Assembly (NCBI GenBank): GCA_949752745.1
Contig: OX457031.1
Coordinates: 49,740,642 to 49,804,641 of the forward strand
Reading direction: 5' to 3'
From: Protula sp. h YS-2021
Taxonomy: Eukaryota > Annelida > Polychaeta > Sabellida > Serpulidae
Length of the DNA: 64,000 nt
Made by a program: the position numbers and the translations under genes. Of the stretch, positions 23,710-36,700 are shown in pieces (the stretch's first letter is position 1; every line of letters starts with the position of its first letter). Below the pieces are notes generated by a model. That model ran no database searches, had not been told where the DNA came from, and saw nothing but the letters and a program-made list of their open reading frames with translations.

Positions 23710-26700
23710 ATGTGCTATGTCATTTTGGCGAGTATTCACGGTGAAGCAAGTGGGAGACATCTTTTGGGCTCCATAGAGAACTCGTTTGGAGCATTGTTAG
23801 TGGTGGATATGGACGGGGTGTGTTGCACTGCCACCGTCCGAGCAGCGAAAGCAACATACCAGCTTAAAAAAATTGATCACTGCTCACTTTGCAAGAATAT
23901 CTTTGTGTATTCATCATTTACAATTTCCTTGTCATGTGGCTATTCCCCCCCCCACACCCCCCCCACCCCCCACCCCCCAAAAAAAAACCGTATAGAATTG
24001 TGTCACGCTAGCTGTGCGTTCTGGAACCACAATCGCTGATCCCCTTGGGGATATCGTGCCAGTTACAAGATCGCTCCATCCGTGTAGCATGGCGCACATC
24101 AACAACTGTGCAAGAGTGCCAGTCATCAGACAGCCATGTGCTTTTACATAATAGGAACACGGATGTAAAGAGCCCTCAGCTACAGGAAAACCAGTCTCAA
24201 TGGAGGTGAAAGGGAGACTGGAGTCGTACATGAATGACGCTGTCATAGCTCTCAGCAGCTTATCTTCAAAAAACAGAAGACACCTTTAGTTTCTATGACA
24301 ACTGTGATTGAACGGTGGTAGAAACTGCCGCAGTAATGGACTAGGATATCTACATAAACTTGTTGCCCCTGGAAATTCACGCGAGGACGGGGTTCGCAAC
24401 CTTCAACATTTGACTGCTGCATAGCAGGCCAGAGTTAACCACTTGTCTGCTGCATAACATACCCGAGTAAACCACTTGGCTGCTGCATAGCTGCACAGCA
24501 GGCCCGAGTTAACCACTTGGCTGCTGCATAGCTGCACAACAGGCCCGAGTTAACAACTTGTTGCTGCATAGCTGCACAACAGGCCAGAGTTAACCACTTG
24601 TCTGCGGAGCCTTAGGTATAACATTTTCTTGGGATGTAAAGAAGAAAATATATCACAAAAGAACATTTAATTAAGGAAAATCACATTAAAAGTAATTACT
24701 TCAAAGAAATCGATTCTTCTGCAGTGCGTACTGTGCACCGTTGCGCTGAACCTGTTCTGTATCTCAGATGTATCTCACAGGCCATGTATGGTAACGTGTC
24801 GCAGAATTCGTGCCCGGTTTGTTGGGACAAAATGCAAGTACAGGACTTCACAGAGTATATTAACGTGCGCAATTTGTTTTTTTTTTTTTTTGTTTTTGTT
24901 TTTTTTTTTTTGGCAGATCTTTGAAAATGTAGAAACCATTCTGATACTCAGAAGGGGGCCGCTTCTGTTCTAGCGGTTTATGGATATTTATGGATATTTA
25001 AATTTTAATAGTGAGAGGTTTACAAGTCTTGAAAGTTAAATAAAAGAAATTCAGTATTACTAAAACGTTTATATATTTTAAGAGGGTGCAGAAATAATTC
25101 TCCAGATTGGCGTGTGTACAATGGGATTTGAAAGTGAACGTGCATATGTCACGTCCGTGGCGTAGTGTCTATACATATGGCAACTTTTTTCTTTCTTTTT
25201 TTTTTTTCTTTTCTTTTTGTGGAATAAATATAGCACAAGAACTTCAGAGAAGAACTTCCTGTTCATTTCATAGCGAAAAGGCACGAAGGGTTTTTTTCAC
25301 GGAGAGGGCCTTTAAAGCGTTACTTTCTCAAAGCCAGACCGAGGATTTGTGAATACAAACTAGAGCAAATAGTGACTAAAAGAGACTGCACTGCAGTGTG
25401 TCAGAAAGGACTTTAGTATTGCTGACATTATTAAGAAAGATCAGCGATGTTAAGCGTAATTGTGTGTGCAGCATTTGGTCTTTCACTTTAAAAACAGCCA
25501 GTCCATTGGATTTTGCACCAGTGTATCAGACCGGTTTTAAGATAATGCCGGAAAGTCACGCTCGTCTCTCGTCTTACCAAAACATTACAAACCTATACGT
25601 GCATTATGAGAAAAGACGCCATTAATTGCATTTTTCTGTTTCATACGTCTGTGCTCGAGCTTTCAACTTCGACTTACATTTTTTTGCAGAATTGTACTCA
25701 GTGGCTCATTTGGTTTGATCTTCTGCGTGTAATGTTTTCGATCGGGACGTTTTAGGACGATGTGGCATTCTGTATAACGGTACCAGATAACAATAGCTGG
25801 TAATAGTCCATTTTTTTTGGTATAATCTTCAGTGTTCAATGTTTCAGAAATCAAAATTGTCGATTCCGTCCTACATGGAAACAGTCAGCGGTTTGAGTCT
25901 CATAACCACAACAAGCCGAGCCACATCAAAGCAGGAGGGGTTTTAATAGGACTGTTGACTTTCAAGTGAAGTGCGCAAAAAAAGTAAGGCTTTTGTGAAT
26001 TTCTACAAAAAAATAATAGGTACAGTTTCTCAATTTTCAGAAATTGTAAAGGCACGTGTTCAGGTAAAAATTACAAAAAGATATTTTGTTATGGGGATAG
26101 ATCATGGGGCTGGGTGCTTTGTTATAGGCTGGATCATGGGGCTGGGTGTTTTGTAGTGGATTTGGACACGCGCGGAATGCCTGTGAGGGATAGATCCTGG
26201 GACAGGGTGCTTTGTAGTGGATTCGAACACGCATAGAAGGACTGTGAACGCAGCATTGAGTCCATTGGCCTCCCACAAGCGTCCGAATAAAACTTAAATT
26301 GCACCAGCACCGTGGTTTATCGCTGTTATAACATAAAAACACGTGATCGTACCCTTGATAGCTAAGCAGAGCAGAAATAAACTTCGTTTACCTGTCAGAT
26401 ACTTCCTTGTACTGTGATGACGGCTGTGCGTTGCCCGGCAACTTTCGTTACGCAAAGCAAAAAAAAAAAGGTTTCGTCACGAAGCCTTTGTGAGCGTCCC
26501 GTTGTCTTATACCTATGACGTTTGTGTGAATGCGACTAGCGAAGTTTCGTACGCGGTTAGAGAACGCAAAATTTACTTATCACTTCTTTATATTTGAATT
26601 CATTGTCACTGAAACGCGTATTATAATATCTGTCTGATCTATCCGATACTTTGTAGCTAGAAATTTAAACTATGGCGTTCACTAGCTTATTTTCTGGTCC

Positions 26701-27480
26701 AAATTAAATTTTTATCAACATTAGGCAACTTTGATGTAGTGTCGTCAAAGTTAATGTCAAATTAATTTTGAAAGTCTGGAAACCACTTATCAAGTAGGCA
26801 TTCGAAGAAAATGTAAACTTTGCTGCTGAGATGATGGTCTCGAAAAAATAGAAAGCAATCGGGCGCTGTGTGAACTGGTCGCAACAGTAATAGTAATAAT
26901 GAGTTCAGCTTGTGTTGGCTTTTATTTTTCGCTTTTGGTCTTGAGCTATATATTGATTAAGATGATCACCAGTTCTTAAGATTGCTCACATGCTGGAAAT
27001 GAGTGCGAGCATTGAAACGACACATTTGCAGATGGATCATGGAATCAATAGCACATTCCGACACGTAATGACAGATATAATTAAGCTGTTTTCTACTTAA
27101 TGATTAGACCTGCATAATGTATGAGGCGCACTTCATCAGGCCAGCAGACCGGATCGCAATTATCCACGTGTACTCTCAGTGCCAATGGTGGCGTAACGGT
27201 CTTACTTTTCCTGACATAGTGGCCCAGTACTTATCCTGTGACGTAACATTCAGGACAGAGTGGAGAGAACGGGAAAAAGGATAACAGAACGGAACAGAAC
27301 GGAATAGAACGGAATAGAACGGAAAAAAGGATAACAAGAAGTACTCGGTATTTGTTATATAAACTGTTTAAACTGCGGGTGTTCAAACTTCTTTGTTTCC
27401 ACTGATTGTAGGTGATGAGGTTTGTGTGGTATAAATAACTTGCCAGATTTCAAGAAAGACTTCTGCCATACACTTACCGC
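23710..27480. other. Gene-free stretch upstream of GALNT
   Basis: It holds a five-copy tandem repeat of 33-41 bases around 'gctgcatagctgcacaacag' (24408-24605), poly-T runs near 24878-24911 and 25190-25217, a partial duplication around 'ggatcatggggctgggtg' (26096-26215) and a GGAACAGAAC/GGAATAGAAC run (27270-27325). No gene was recognised. Confidence 0.5.
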
Positions 27481-27574
27481 TTGAAATAGAACCGGAAGTG
27501 ATCTCACGTCATCGGCTGGCGTTTCGGTTCAACGACAACGGTGGCGAGCGTATGACGACAGCGTAGGGAGCAAC
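27481..27574 (+). promoter_or_regulatory. Probable GALNT core promoter / 5' UTR with an ETS-type site
   Basis: The segment just before the start codon contains ACCGGAAGTGA (27491-27501), a good match to an ETS/GABP site. A CRE-like 'tcacgtcatc' follows nearby. No TATA box is obvious. ETS sites close to the start are common in TATA-less housekeeping promoters; the role here is an inference. Confidence 0.45.
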
Positions 27575-27707
27575 ATGGCGTCGTCGCGACTAAAACTACA
27601 GTACTGCAAAGTGATTATAGCTACGTCACTGGTCTGGGTGATGTTGGATGTATTCGTACTAATGTACTACACTGATTGCAGTGGTGACCAGGGCAGCAAT
27701 TGCCCAG
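27575..27707 (+). CDS. GALNT1: GALNT exon 1: cytoplasmic tail, signal anchor
   Basis: It starts at an ATG in good context (caacATGg) and encodes 44 residues plus one base (phase 1). The hydrophobic segment [20 protein letters not shown] is the type II membrane anchor, and it resembles the vertebrate GALNT1/13 N terminus closely. The donor is CAG|GTACGC. Confidence 0.93.
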
Positions 27708-30700
27708 GTACGCTTATTTACGTATTTATTTATTTTTTGTATACCTGTTCGTAATTAATCCACTACATTTATCTAGCGACATTTGACATAAATCTGCAGG
27801 GCACGACAGTTGATCTAGATTTTTGTTTCGTGTTTTTTTTTTCATTGGAAGAGAAAAATAAAGCAATGAAAGTTTTCATCGCCTTATTCGCCTTCTATGC
27901 CATATATTCGCCTTTCTACAATTATTATCAGTTGAAAATTTACTGCAAGTATCAATGGGTACTGATAACTACTTTTGCGTACTGTTTTTAGTTACTTATA
28001 TTTTGTTGTTTGTGAACAAGTTGCTTAATTTTATTTCCTACCACATTTGCGCCTTCTTTATTTTTATTTAATATCCTTCAAGATATATAAATTTTAAATC
28101 TAAACCTCATTCTCATTATCGGCATGATTATGCTCAGCTGTAATTTCTGGCTCAGTTATTGTGAGTGACGTTTTGAGCACAGCCTTACAGGCACCTGATT
28201 TACGCCTAGCACAGTTCCAGGTTATAAATGGTTTGTTTTCATTTTTTAGTGAACATGAAACGGCTCTGCTCGATTTTAGGTTTGCCTCTAATAAAACACG
28301 AACAAAAATCTTGACCAATTGTCGTACCCTGCAGATTTAGGTCAAATTTCGCTAGATCAAATGTCGCTAGATCAAACGTCGGTATACCGTTTTTACCACG
28401 GTATTATGTTTCAGTGGTAAAAGTTCCTCTTGTTTTGTTTATCTCACGCGTTGCATTATTCAAGAATTCCGGAGACAGAATTAGTCAAGATTAACATTTC
28501 CTGGGGAGAAATAGGCGGAAAAGTCAAGTCTTGCATTTGATCTACAAACCCTAATTCTGTTCCTTGTAATTTATTTGAGGGACATTGCCGAACTTGGTCG
28601 TGTATAAAATAACATTTGAATGGATGCCAAAAGAACATGTTTTACCGTGCGTCGTGACAAATGATAGCTTACAACTGAGTGTCTTTAATTTAGGGATGTA
28701 GTAGTATGATAAGACCAGTAGGCGCGCATTGCTATTTTTGTGAAAATAATCCTTGTTAATGCAGAACCCTTCATCAAATATTAACCCAAGTTGTCTAATT
28801 TTTTTTATTTTTCTTTTGTGCAGACGGAGGGGGAAAAGATGCGAAGTCTAAAGGGACAGCAGGGGGACTGCTAGACAGGATTATACCAAATGGTAAATAG
28901 CCTTTCCTTTGTTTGCAGCGTTCGGGCGTTCACGCCTGTGTATGAATATATAGCTTTATAAAAGTCATAATAGAATGTTTTTTCATCTCTGTTTTGCATC
29001 CTGGGTAGTTTGCGGCGTGTAAAAGTGGTCGCTTGTGTGGAGCAACAGTTACACATTTTTCCCGCCCCCTCCCTCCCTCCCTCCCCCCTCCCTTTGCGCC
29101 ACTTCCTGTTGTCATCTGCGTCTTATTGGCTGCGTCTGACATAACTCGATTGCTTGACACGGTTACATGGGATACACATTAGGACGGCAGTAAAACGAGA
29201 CTAACAAATGACACAAAAAACAGTGAAAAAAAACCCAGCTGCTGAGACATGCCCTTTCACTGTGCGTGACTCGGGGATGCATTAAGCGGTCAGAATGCTT
29301 CAGACAGCCGGTTTATTTTTAAACACAATCTACCCAGTTCCCTGGAGAAATGAGAAGAAGGAAATGCTTTTTTTCTTCACCCTCTTTGCGAGAACTCGAA
29401 GGAAGACTTAAGCCATGTCTTACAGCTACAGCGAAGAAGGGAAATCCTTTCTAAGAATCAACTCTTTTCACAATAGAATCGAGTCGTCTTGTTACAGATG
29501 TACTTCAGGTTGCTATTCAAGTCTGGCCAATCTTAGTAATCTAATTTGCTGCTCTATAAATTGCTTGATTGAGAGCGTACTCCGTGGAACCCTCCCCCCC
29601 CCCCCTCCCCGCCCAACCAAAAAAAGGCGTGTCTGCTGCGTAAATAGCCGACAATATCATCACAGAGGAACAGATATGAGATGTGTGGGTGTGGAGGTGA
29701 CGAAAGCAGTCTTTGTACAGTTATGTGTTTGTTAAATCCGGAAAAGAAAGTTTTACGATTCGGCTGCGATATTGAAAAGATAGAGGATTTGAATTATAGC
29801 CTTGAATACGTCTACCGAAATGCACAAAAGTACCAACGAATTGATGTCTGGGCAGGGGGGTTTCAATCAGACGTCAAAACATTTGCAATTGTAGAAGTCA
29901 CAAAAGCGGACAAAAACAGACGCAGCAATAACAATAAACGGACCTAGTGTCATGGTGTATTTGTATAAATAAGTGGCGTTAAAAGACCGTAGCCTAGTAC
30001 CACCTGCATCGTGTGCTGTGCAACATTATGTCTGGTTTAGATCACGCTAGAAGACTTTTAACATCTCGTCACTTTACAGAGCTACCAAGAGGTACTGGTT
30101 CGTAAATAGCCACCTGGTTCGTGATTAGCATGTGAGGATAACGTATATTCAGAGATAAAAATGCCTGACGACTCGGCTGTCAAATAAAACATCAGAAGCA
30201 CCGATTGTCCTGTAAAGCGAAGTTTTATGAAACAAGACGCCGACGTTTTATCTGTTGATATCTTTTTTTTTAATTATTTACCTAAATGCATACGTTGTCA
30301 CATTGTCATAAGTCGGATGGTACAGGTCTCAAAATGCCGTTCTCCTTCAGATACGTAGTTTTTCACAGGGCGTTTTCTCTGAAGCGTTCTCATGCCTTAA
30401 CTAGAACTAAGAGCTCTTTTGGTTTTGGAAGAATGCAGCACGGATGTGCTTACTAAGTGTATGTGTTGCAGAGTATGCTGTTGTTCATCGACCCACACAC
30501 CGATTTGCTGGTTGTGTCTGGCGTGCTTTACTGTTTATAGCGCGATGTCATTGGAGGTTAAATAACCTATCGAAATTTCGATCTTTTAAAAATTTGTTTG
30601 TATTTTCAAATTTTTAATATTTTTCTCTTTCTAAGGCAAGAAAATAATTTGTTTATATAGTTTATAACCTAAAATGATGAAATAGTGAAAAAGTTTCAAT

Positions 30701-33700
30701 TTTTGTGACATTCGATTTAACGGTAGTCTATTCCGGAACAGCCTGCCAAAAATTATCTGGTTTCTTATTTGCTTCAGAATTTTTATTTTGAATAATACGG
30801 TGTTTACAGTATTTTTTCGGTTATTGGGACTTTCAACAACATACTTCCAACGACATGTCCAGGCTAGGTCTCCAAAACTATTAATAGGATTGCTTTGAAA
30901 TTTCACATTCGGATGGGGCACGTATCGAAGGTGTGCAACATATTTTGTGCGGATGAATGAAAAATTGTCAAAAGACAGTATTTTGAAATTTGGCAAAACT
31001 TGAGGTTTAAACACTTTTGTTCGCGTGCTGGAATGTCGTTTCCTGGCTCTATCTCAGAACCTATATGCCCGATTGTTTTGACAATTTGACACCAATAGAG
31101 CACATATTGAAGGTGTGCGAAGTAGTATTTTTGTTTGGATTCATGAAAAATACGAAAATGACAGCATTTTTAAATTTGGTAAAATGTCACTTTTTGATAT
31201 AATTTTGTCCACGCAATGCAACGTGTCGGACAAAAACAGATGTTGAAAATTGTCAAAATAACTTTTTAAAATATAAAACTTTTATCGAAATTTAAAAATG
31301 TTAAGCTGTTAGAATTGTGAAAAAACGTGCTGAAATTGCAGCAGTTTGACACTTAATAAACCGACCTTGTCGTGTCTCTGCGTTAGCGCCGATTTCATAG
31401 GTCACCCGCGTTACACACGTGGATCTTGTCTCACCCTTAGCACCGATATCATAGGTCATCCACGCTACACGGGGGATCGTGTCTGTGCCTTAGCACCGAT
31501 TTCATAGGTCACCCGCGTTACACACGGGGATCATGTCACACCCTTAGCACCGATATCATAGGTCATCCACGGGGAATCGTGTCTCTGCCTTAGCGCCGAT
31601 TTCATAGGGGGATCGTGTCTCTCTCACGCTCCAGTTTATCATGTGTTGCTGTGCTTGGTGCTCGATCCGGTTTTGACTTTCTTATAACGCGTTGCCAGGT
31701 TTTCACTCATCTGATTTACATGCCACACGTATCTGTGAACGTTGCTACGCCCAACACGCATTTGCCGTGATACCAAAAAAAGAGTTGTAATAAATTGTAT
31801 GAGACACCTGGTAGCTATGAAAATCAACTTATCAGTTGGTAATCTATAATTAATTTGTCAGAATCGATCATTAATCTGTTATTTTAATGGCTGTTATTCG
31901 TTGAAAGAAACGTTCTCTCACCAGACAGTGAGAGAAAAAAGAGAGAATTTGAAAGCATCCAGCTCGTGCTTGATGCGGATTCTGATAATTTAATTAACAC
32001 AATTACGTGATTCTATAGCGCCGGATGATGTGATTTTGTTGGAAATAACGGCGGGTACCTCCATCCGCTACGTCCTACCGCAAAAGAAAAGAATCACACT
32101 GTTCAAAAGATATAAAATAGCGGTGACAAAAACTAAACTAGCAATGAGCGGACTCACACCAAAAAGGCGTCAGGCGTGATCAAATGCACAACATGAAGTG
32201 TTGGTAAAGGATGCAGGTTTACCATAACACTGTAGAGCACTTTTATGCTGGCACAAAAGTTGTCTTGTACGTGGAGCAAATTGAATTTGCAGTGATTTTG
32301 GTCGCTCGATTAGTGTTTCATTTCCTGTGTGTGTGCAGAGCGGTTTATAAAATAAAAGGTGGCATCATTAGCTCATAGAGTCACGCGAGAGGCGAGTACA
32401 CATTTTAGGCACATATACAAACACATAGAAACAGCGGCAATTTTTTTGGAGAGGCTGGGGTTAGGGGGGGAGGGGTGTTAAGGTTCCGTTGGTGTTGTGT
32501 GTTACTGAAGTCCCAGTCACACAAGAGGTAAGAACAGTTGCCAACACTGTTTGGCTGTCAGTAAAAGCTTTTTGGTGTTCAGCAGTTTTGTTGGATGGAG
32601 GTAAACGCTGCGGTATTGAGTATCTTTTGCCGATCAAACTGTAGTTATCTTAGTCTGACGATGGGCGACCGCTCTCGGACTTGTCCCAGACTGATCTTTG
32701 CGGGACTCGAGCACTTTTAACACTTTTTGGTCGGTGAATTGAAGCAACTGATCCAAAACAAACTAGTGACATGTGAACGATCGGTCTCTTCCCATTCAAC
32801 AAACATTCGCCGAACGTCGACAACCAACACTGGCGACTTGGCGAACAAACTGGCAGCCACCGGCGGTCATTCACCTGCCGTTCGCAAATTGCACGGCGTA
32901 GTTTCCACATGTCACGTGACAGGACAGAATTAATAGGTGTGCGCAGCAACTGGCGAGCAACGATTTTGTTCTTTTGAGCAAGGATGTTCTTTCAATCTTT
33001 TAAAAGATTGCCGATTGCTGTACGAGCATCTCTCACTAATCCGCAACTAGTAGTTGATTAATGCCGATCAATGGCTGATCAGTTGTTGATCATTGGTGGG
33101 ATGGTCGCGCAATTTTCGTTACGACTCTCGGCAACTTGTCGGCAACGCTCGGTAAAATGCCTGGCATATTTCGGGCTTTGGCTTGTTGCCAGTGGTTGTG
33201 TGCAGTAGGTAGTTGGTCATACCTCAGTGTGACTGTCGTTTAAAGTGGTAGTTGACCCTGTGCCATTTTGTTGATTAATTACTGGGAAAAACACTCGTCC
33301 CCCCCCCCACCCAAGTACAATTGCAAAAAATAAATCTTGTCGCGCCTAAAAAAAATGGTCCTAGTGAAAAAGGACACGAAACCTTATATGCTGAATTTGG
33401 ACTGGGAAACGTTTTGCAAGTGTCACAGATGCGTTTAGTTTGTGTGCAGGCAGCCTTTGGAAGATGCTTTCCTTCTTGTCACAGTTTTTGGCCAGTTCAG
33501 TCCCCGTCATAGGCTGTTGTTGAGCTGCTGCTTCTGTGGTCATTTCAAGTCGGCACTCGGTGTTTTGTGGTCATTTCAAGTCGGCACTCGGTGTTTTGTG
33601 GTCATTTCAAGTCGGCAGTCGGTGTTTTGTGGTCATTTCAAGTCGGCACTCGGTGTTCTGTGGTCATTTCAAGTCAGCACTCGGTGTTTTGTGGTCATTT

Positions 33701-36700
33701 CAAGTCGGCACTCGGTGTTTTGTGGTCATTTCAAGTCGGCAGTCGGTGTTTTGTGGTCATTTCAAGTCGGCACTCGGTGTTCTGTGGTCATTTCAAGTCG
33801 GCACTCGGTGTTTTGTGGGCATTTCAAGTCGGCACTCGGTGTTTTGTGGTCATTTCAAGTCGGCACTCGGTGTTGTGCTAGAAGATTACAATAATTGTGA
33901 CCGGCAAAAGTATTTTCTGAATCGTTGTATGTCACTTTCATACAACTCCTGACTTGGAAGCGTCTTTACCATCGAAAGGTTATGTTTTTCATGTGTTTCC
34001 TTGGATGGGTGTGTGGGAAAGGAGGGGGGAGGGGTGGGGGGTGGCGCCAGTAGTCTCCACGAAGCCTGATGCTGTTAGCATAAGTGCCATTTCGCTGCTT
34101 ATTGACTTACTCATCTCAGATTTGGTGACTTCATAAGTACTTTCCAAATTAGAACCATGAGTGACTGTGGCAGTGTTCGCTTATTCTGTGGGAACAAAAC
34201 CCTAGACTTCCAACCAGTCCCTTGTTAAGCATTTTGTAGTCTTAAACAAGAGGAATTTGCAGACATTTTTGAAAACAAATGGCGCAAGAAAGGCAATTTT
34301 AAGAGGAAAAGTGCATAAAAACACTCCGTCCTTTATGTTCCTAAAGGGATGCCGTTACGGGGTGTGCTTAGTCGAAAGGGATACAACCCGTTCCTGGCTT
34401 CCGCAAAAATTGAATACTGATCTCGATGTCTCTGCATTTCTCTTCTCCTTTCCTTTCAAGACCCTTGAGGCTATATTGTCGAGAAACTTTTCGTTTTCAT
34501 AGTTTTCTTGTACTGGCGGATGTGGACCTGATGTTGTTTGTCATGTTTTAACTATACCACTGCTTCTCGTTCGACACCAACACCCCCCCCCCCCAACCCT
34601 TCCAAGAAAAAAAGAAAAGGGAGGAGAGGGAGGAAGGGAGGGGGGAAAGGAAGAGAGGGGAGGAAAAAGAGAAAAGTTTTTTGGCGTCCAAGGAACATCT
34701 AGGAGAACTGGGTCGTTCTTTGTGTTTTACGTTGCGAAACAAGTGTGCAACAAGAAATAGAAGTGAAGGTTCACATGGTCGTAGCTCAAAGTGGACATTC
34801 TCCAGGCAGTGTATGTGAATTCAAGCCCGCAAATAAATTGTAGGTTTCCTTAAAAATAGGGCGTAGAATGCGCCTGTCTCAGAGTTACACCCTCTCCCTC
34901 ATTTCTCGCAACATTTTTCATTCTAAAATCCACATTTAACATATTTAAATTAAAACTTACTGATTGTTGCAGTTTTTATATTTTCAGTACTAAAGCCAGC
35001 CCCGGCACAAGGTCCTGGGGAAAACGGAAAAGCTGTTCACATTCCGAAAAACCAAGAGGCAAAAATGAAAGAGCTGTTTAAAATCAACCAGTTTAATCTG
35101 ATGGCCAGTGATATGATTGCTCTCAACCGAAGCCTTCCCGATGTCCGAATGGATGCGTAAGTCGTTTCGAGTGACAGCGAAAGAGTTGTGAATAATACCT
35201 GTGTTATTATTATAGGGATATGGAAAATGCCTATTAATGTCAGCATAAACTGAACGGGGGTGTTCAGGTTGTGAGGTGTAATTTAAAAAATAAAGGGGAG
35301 AAAAGTTAAGAGTGAGTTTTAAGATAACGCTTGCACCTGAAGGTTGGAGTCTTGACGAATGACGTTTCAATGCTCCCTGAGTGCCTCCACTTGCCTTTTC
35401 TCTCCTTGGATATATTGTGTCTTTCAAACCGTCTTTCAAACTTTTTTTTCTATTAGTATTAGGTAGTATTTGAAAATGTAAGTATTTTCTGTGCTACGGG
35501 TGTTTCTTCCGACGACCGTCAGAATTCAAAATTGAGGGATGGTGTGGGCAGACAGTCAGCACTTGTCACGTGTCCTGAAGCCTTGCGACACACGTCACCA
35601 ATGCTTGGTTTAATACATTAGAGATGACGGTGTTTCTAACAGGATATATAGTGACAGGCTGGCGCTGTATAAGGACAGCAAATTTTGGCAGAATGGTGCA
35701 AAATTCAAGCAGATAGGCTCATTTAATCCTTATTTAGCGGCAATACCCATAACGCTTGCTGAATTTAAGGCCATTGGATCGAAGATAGGGGAAGGCATAA
35801 TTTTTTTCAAGTGTTAGATTACGTCAGTTCCTGTCTCTTTCTGTTAGATTTTGTGCAAACCTGTGCCCTATTTCGTGTCAAATTACTTTTCACATTGGCG
35901 AGAAAAAGAATTTTTAGAAGAAACATACCTCACTCTTTGTGAACCGAATACTAAACCAGATTGTTTTCGCTGCCGAATAACCAAATATACACTTCGGCTC
36001 GCACAAATGGCCAGATTGAGGACTTCAAAGTTTAAAATTCCTCGAAGACTTTTGTTAGAAGTAACGTCACGCTGCCAGTTGTATCAAAAACCTACGCAAC
36101 ACATCTTTGACATGCTGTTTTTCAGTAAACATTTCGATGCCCATATAACGTCGATTTGAGGTTTGCGACATCAACCTGACCAAATAAACAACATTAAATC
36201 TGGTTGTGATTTAATTGTGATTGTTCGGGACCATAGATATACATCTCGTCAACGTCCATGACACAACGCTGAATAAACGTTGGATATGCAACGTTGTTAA
36301 GACCTTGTCTTTCTCAGACGTGTAATCAACGTCTTTGGTGCAACGTTGAATAGACATCGAAATATTGCATTGTATAGACGCCGAAACACCCGCGTGGTAA
36401 AGACGTCCGGATCACAACCAAAAAGCAAAGCAAAGTTTGGACGTAAAATAAGCGGAATTCAAATTCAGAAGTTTTTTTGCCTACTTTTGAAAAAAAGCAG
36501 TCATGAAAATTGACTTTTTGCATATCTTGTGTTACCGGATGATCCGAGGGTATATCGTCGCTTTCCCAATGTCTATACAACGTCAGTACGTAGACGATGT
36601 CTGTTTCCAAAACCCAAAGCTCTGCATTGGAACAGTGACAAAATTTTTACTGGGATGTAATGTTATAAGCATTAATGTGACGTCATAGCGCCACAATCTG

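Larger units (their letters stand above)
28893..34987 (+). other. GALNT intron 2 (6.1 kb)
   Basis: It contains a diverged tandem duplication of period about 182 bp (30905-31200), a tandem repeat of ~55-60-base units around 'gatttcataggtcacccgcg' (31375-31620) and the 31-bp minisatellite at 33535-33874. No further gene is supported. Confidence 0.6.

Noticed and set aside
33442..33952. Three overlapping + frames with a repeated [11 protein letters not shown] pattern
   Set aside because: The 31-bp minisatellite read in three frames.
35851..36159. 102-codon + frame in intron 3 with several Cys and His
   Set aside because: The Cys/His spacing fits no zinc-finger pattern I know, and nothing else supports a gene.
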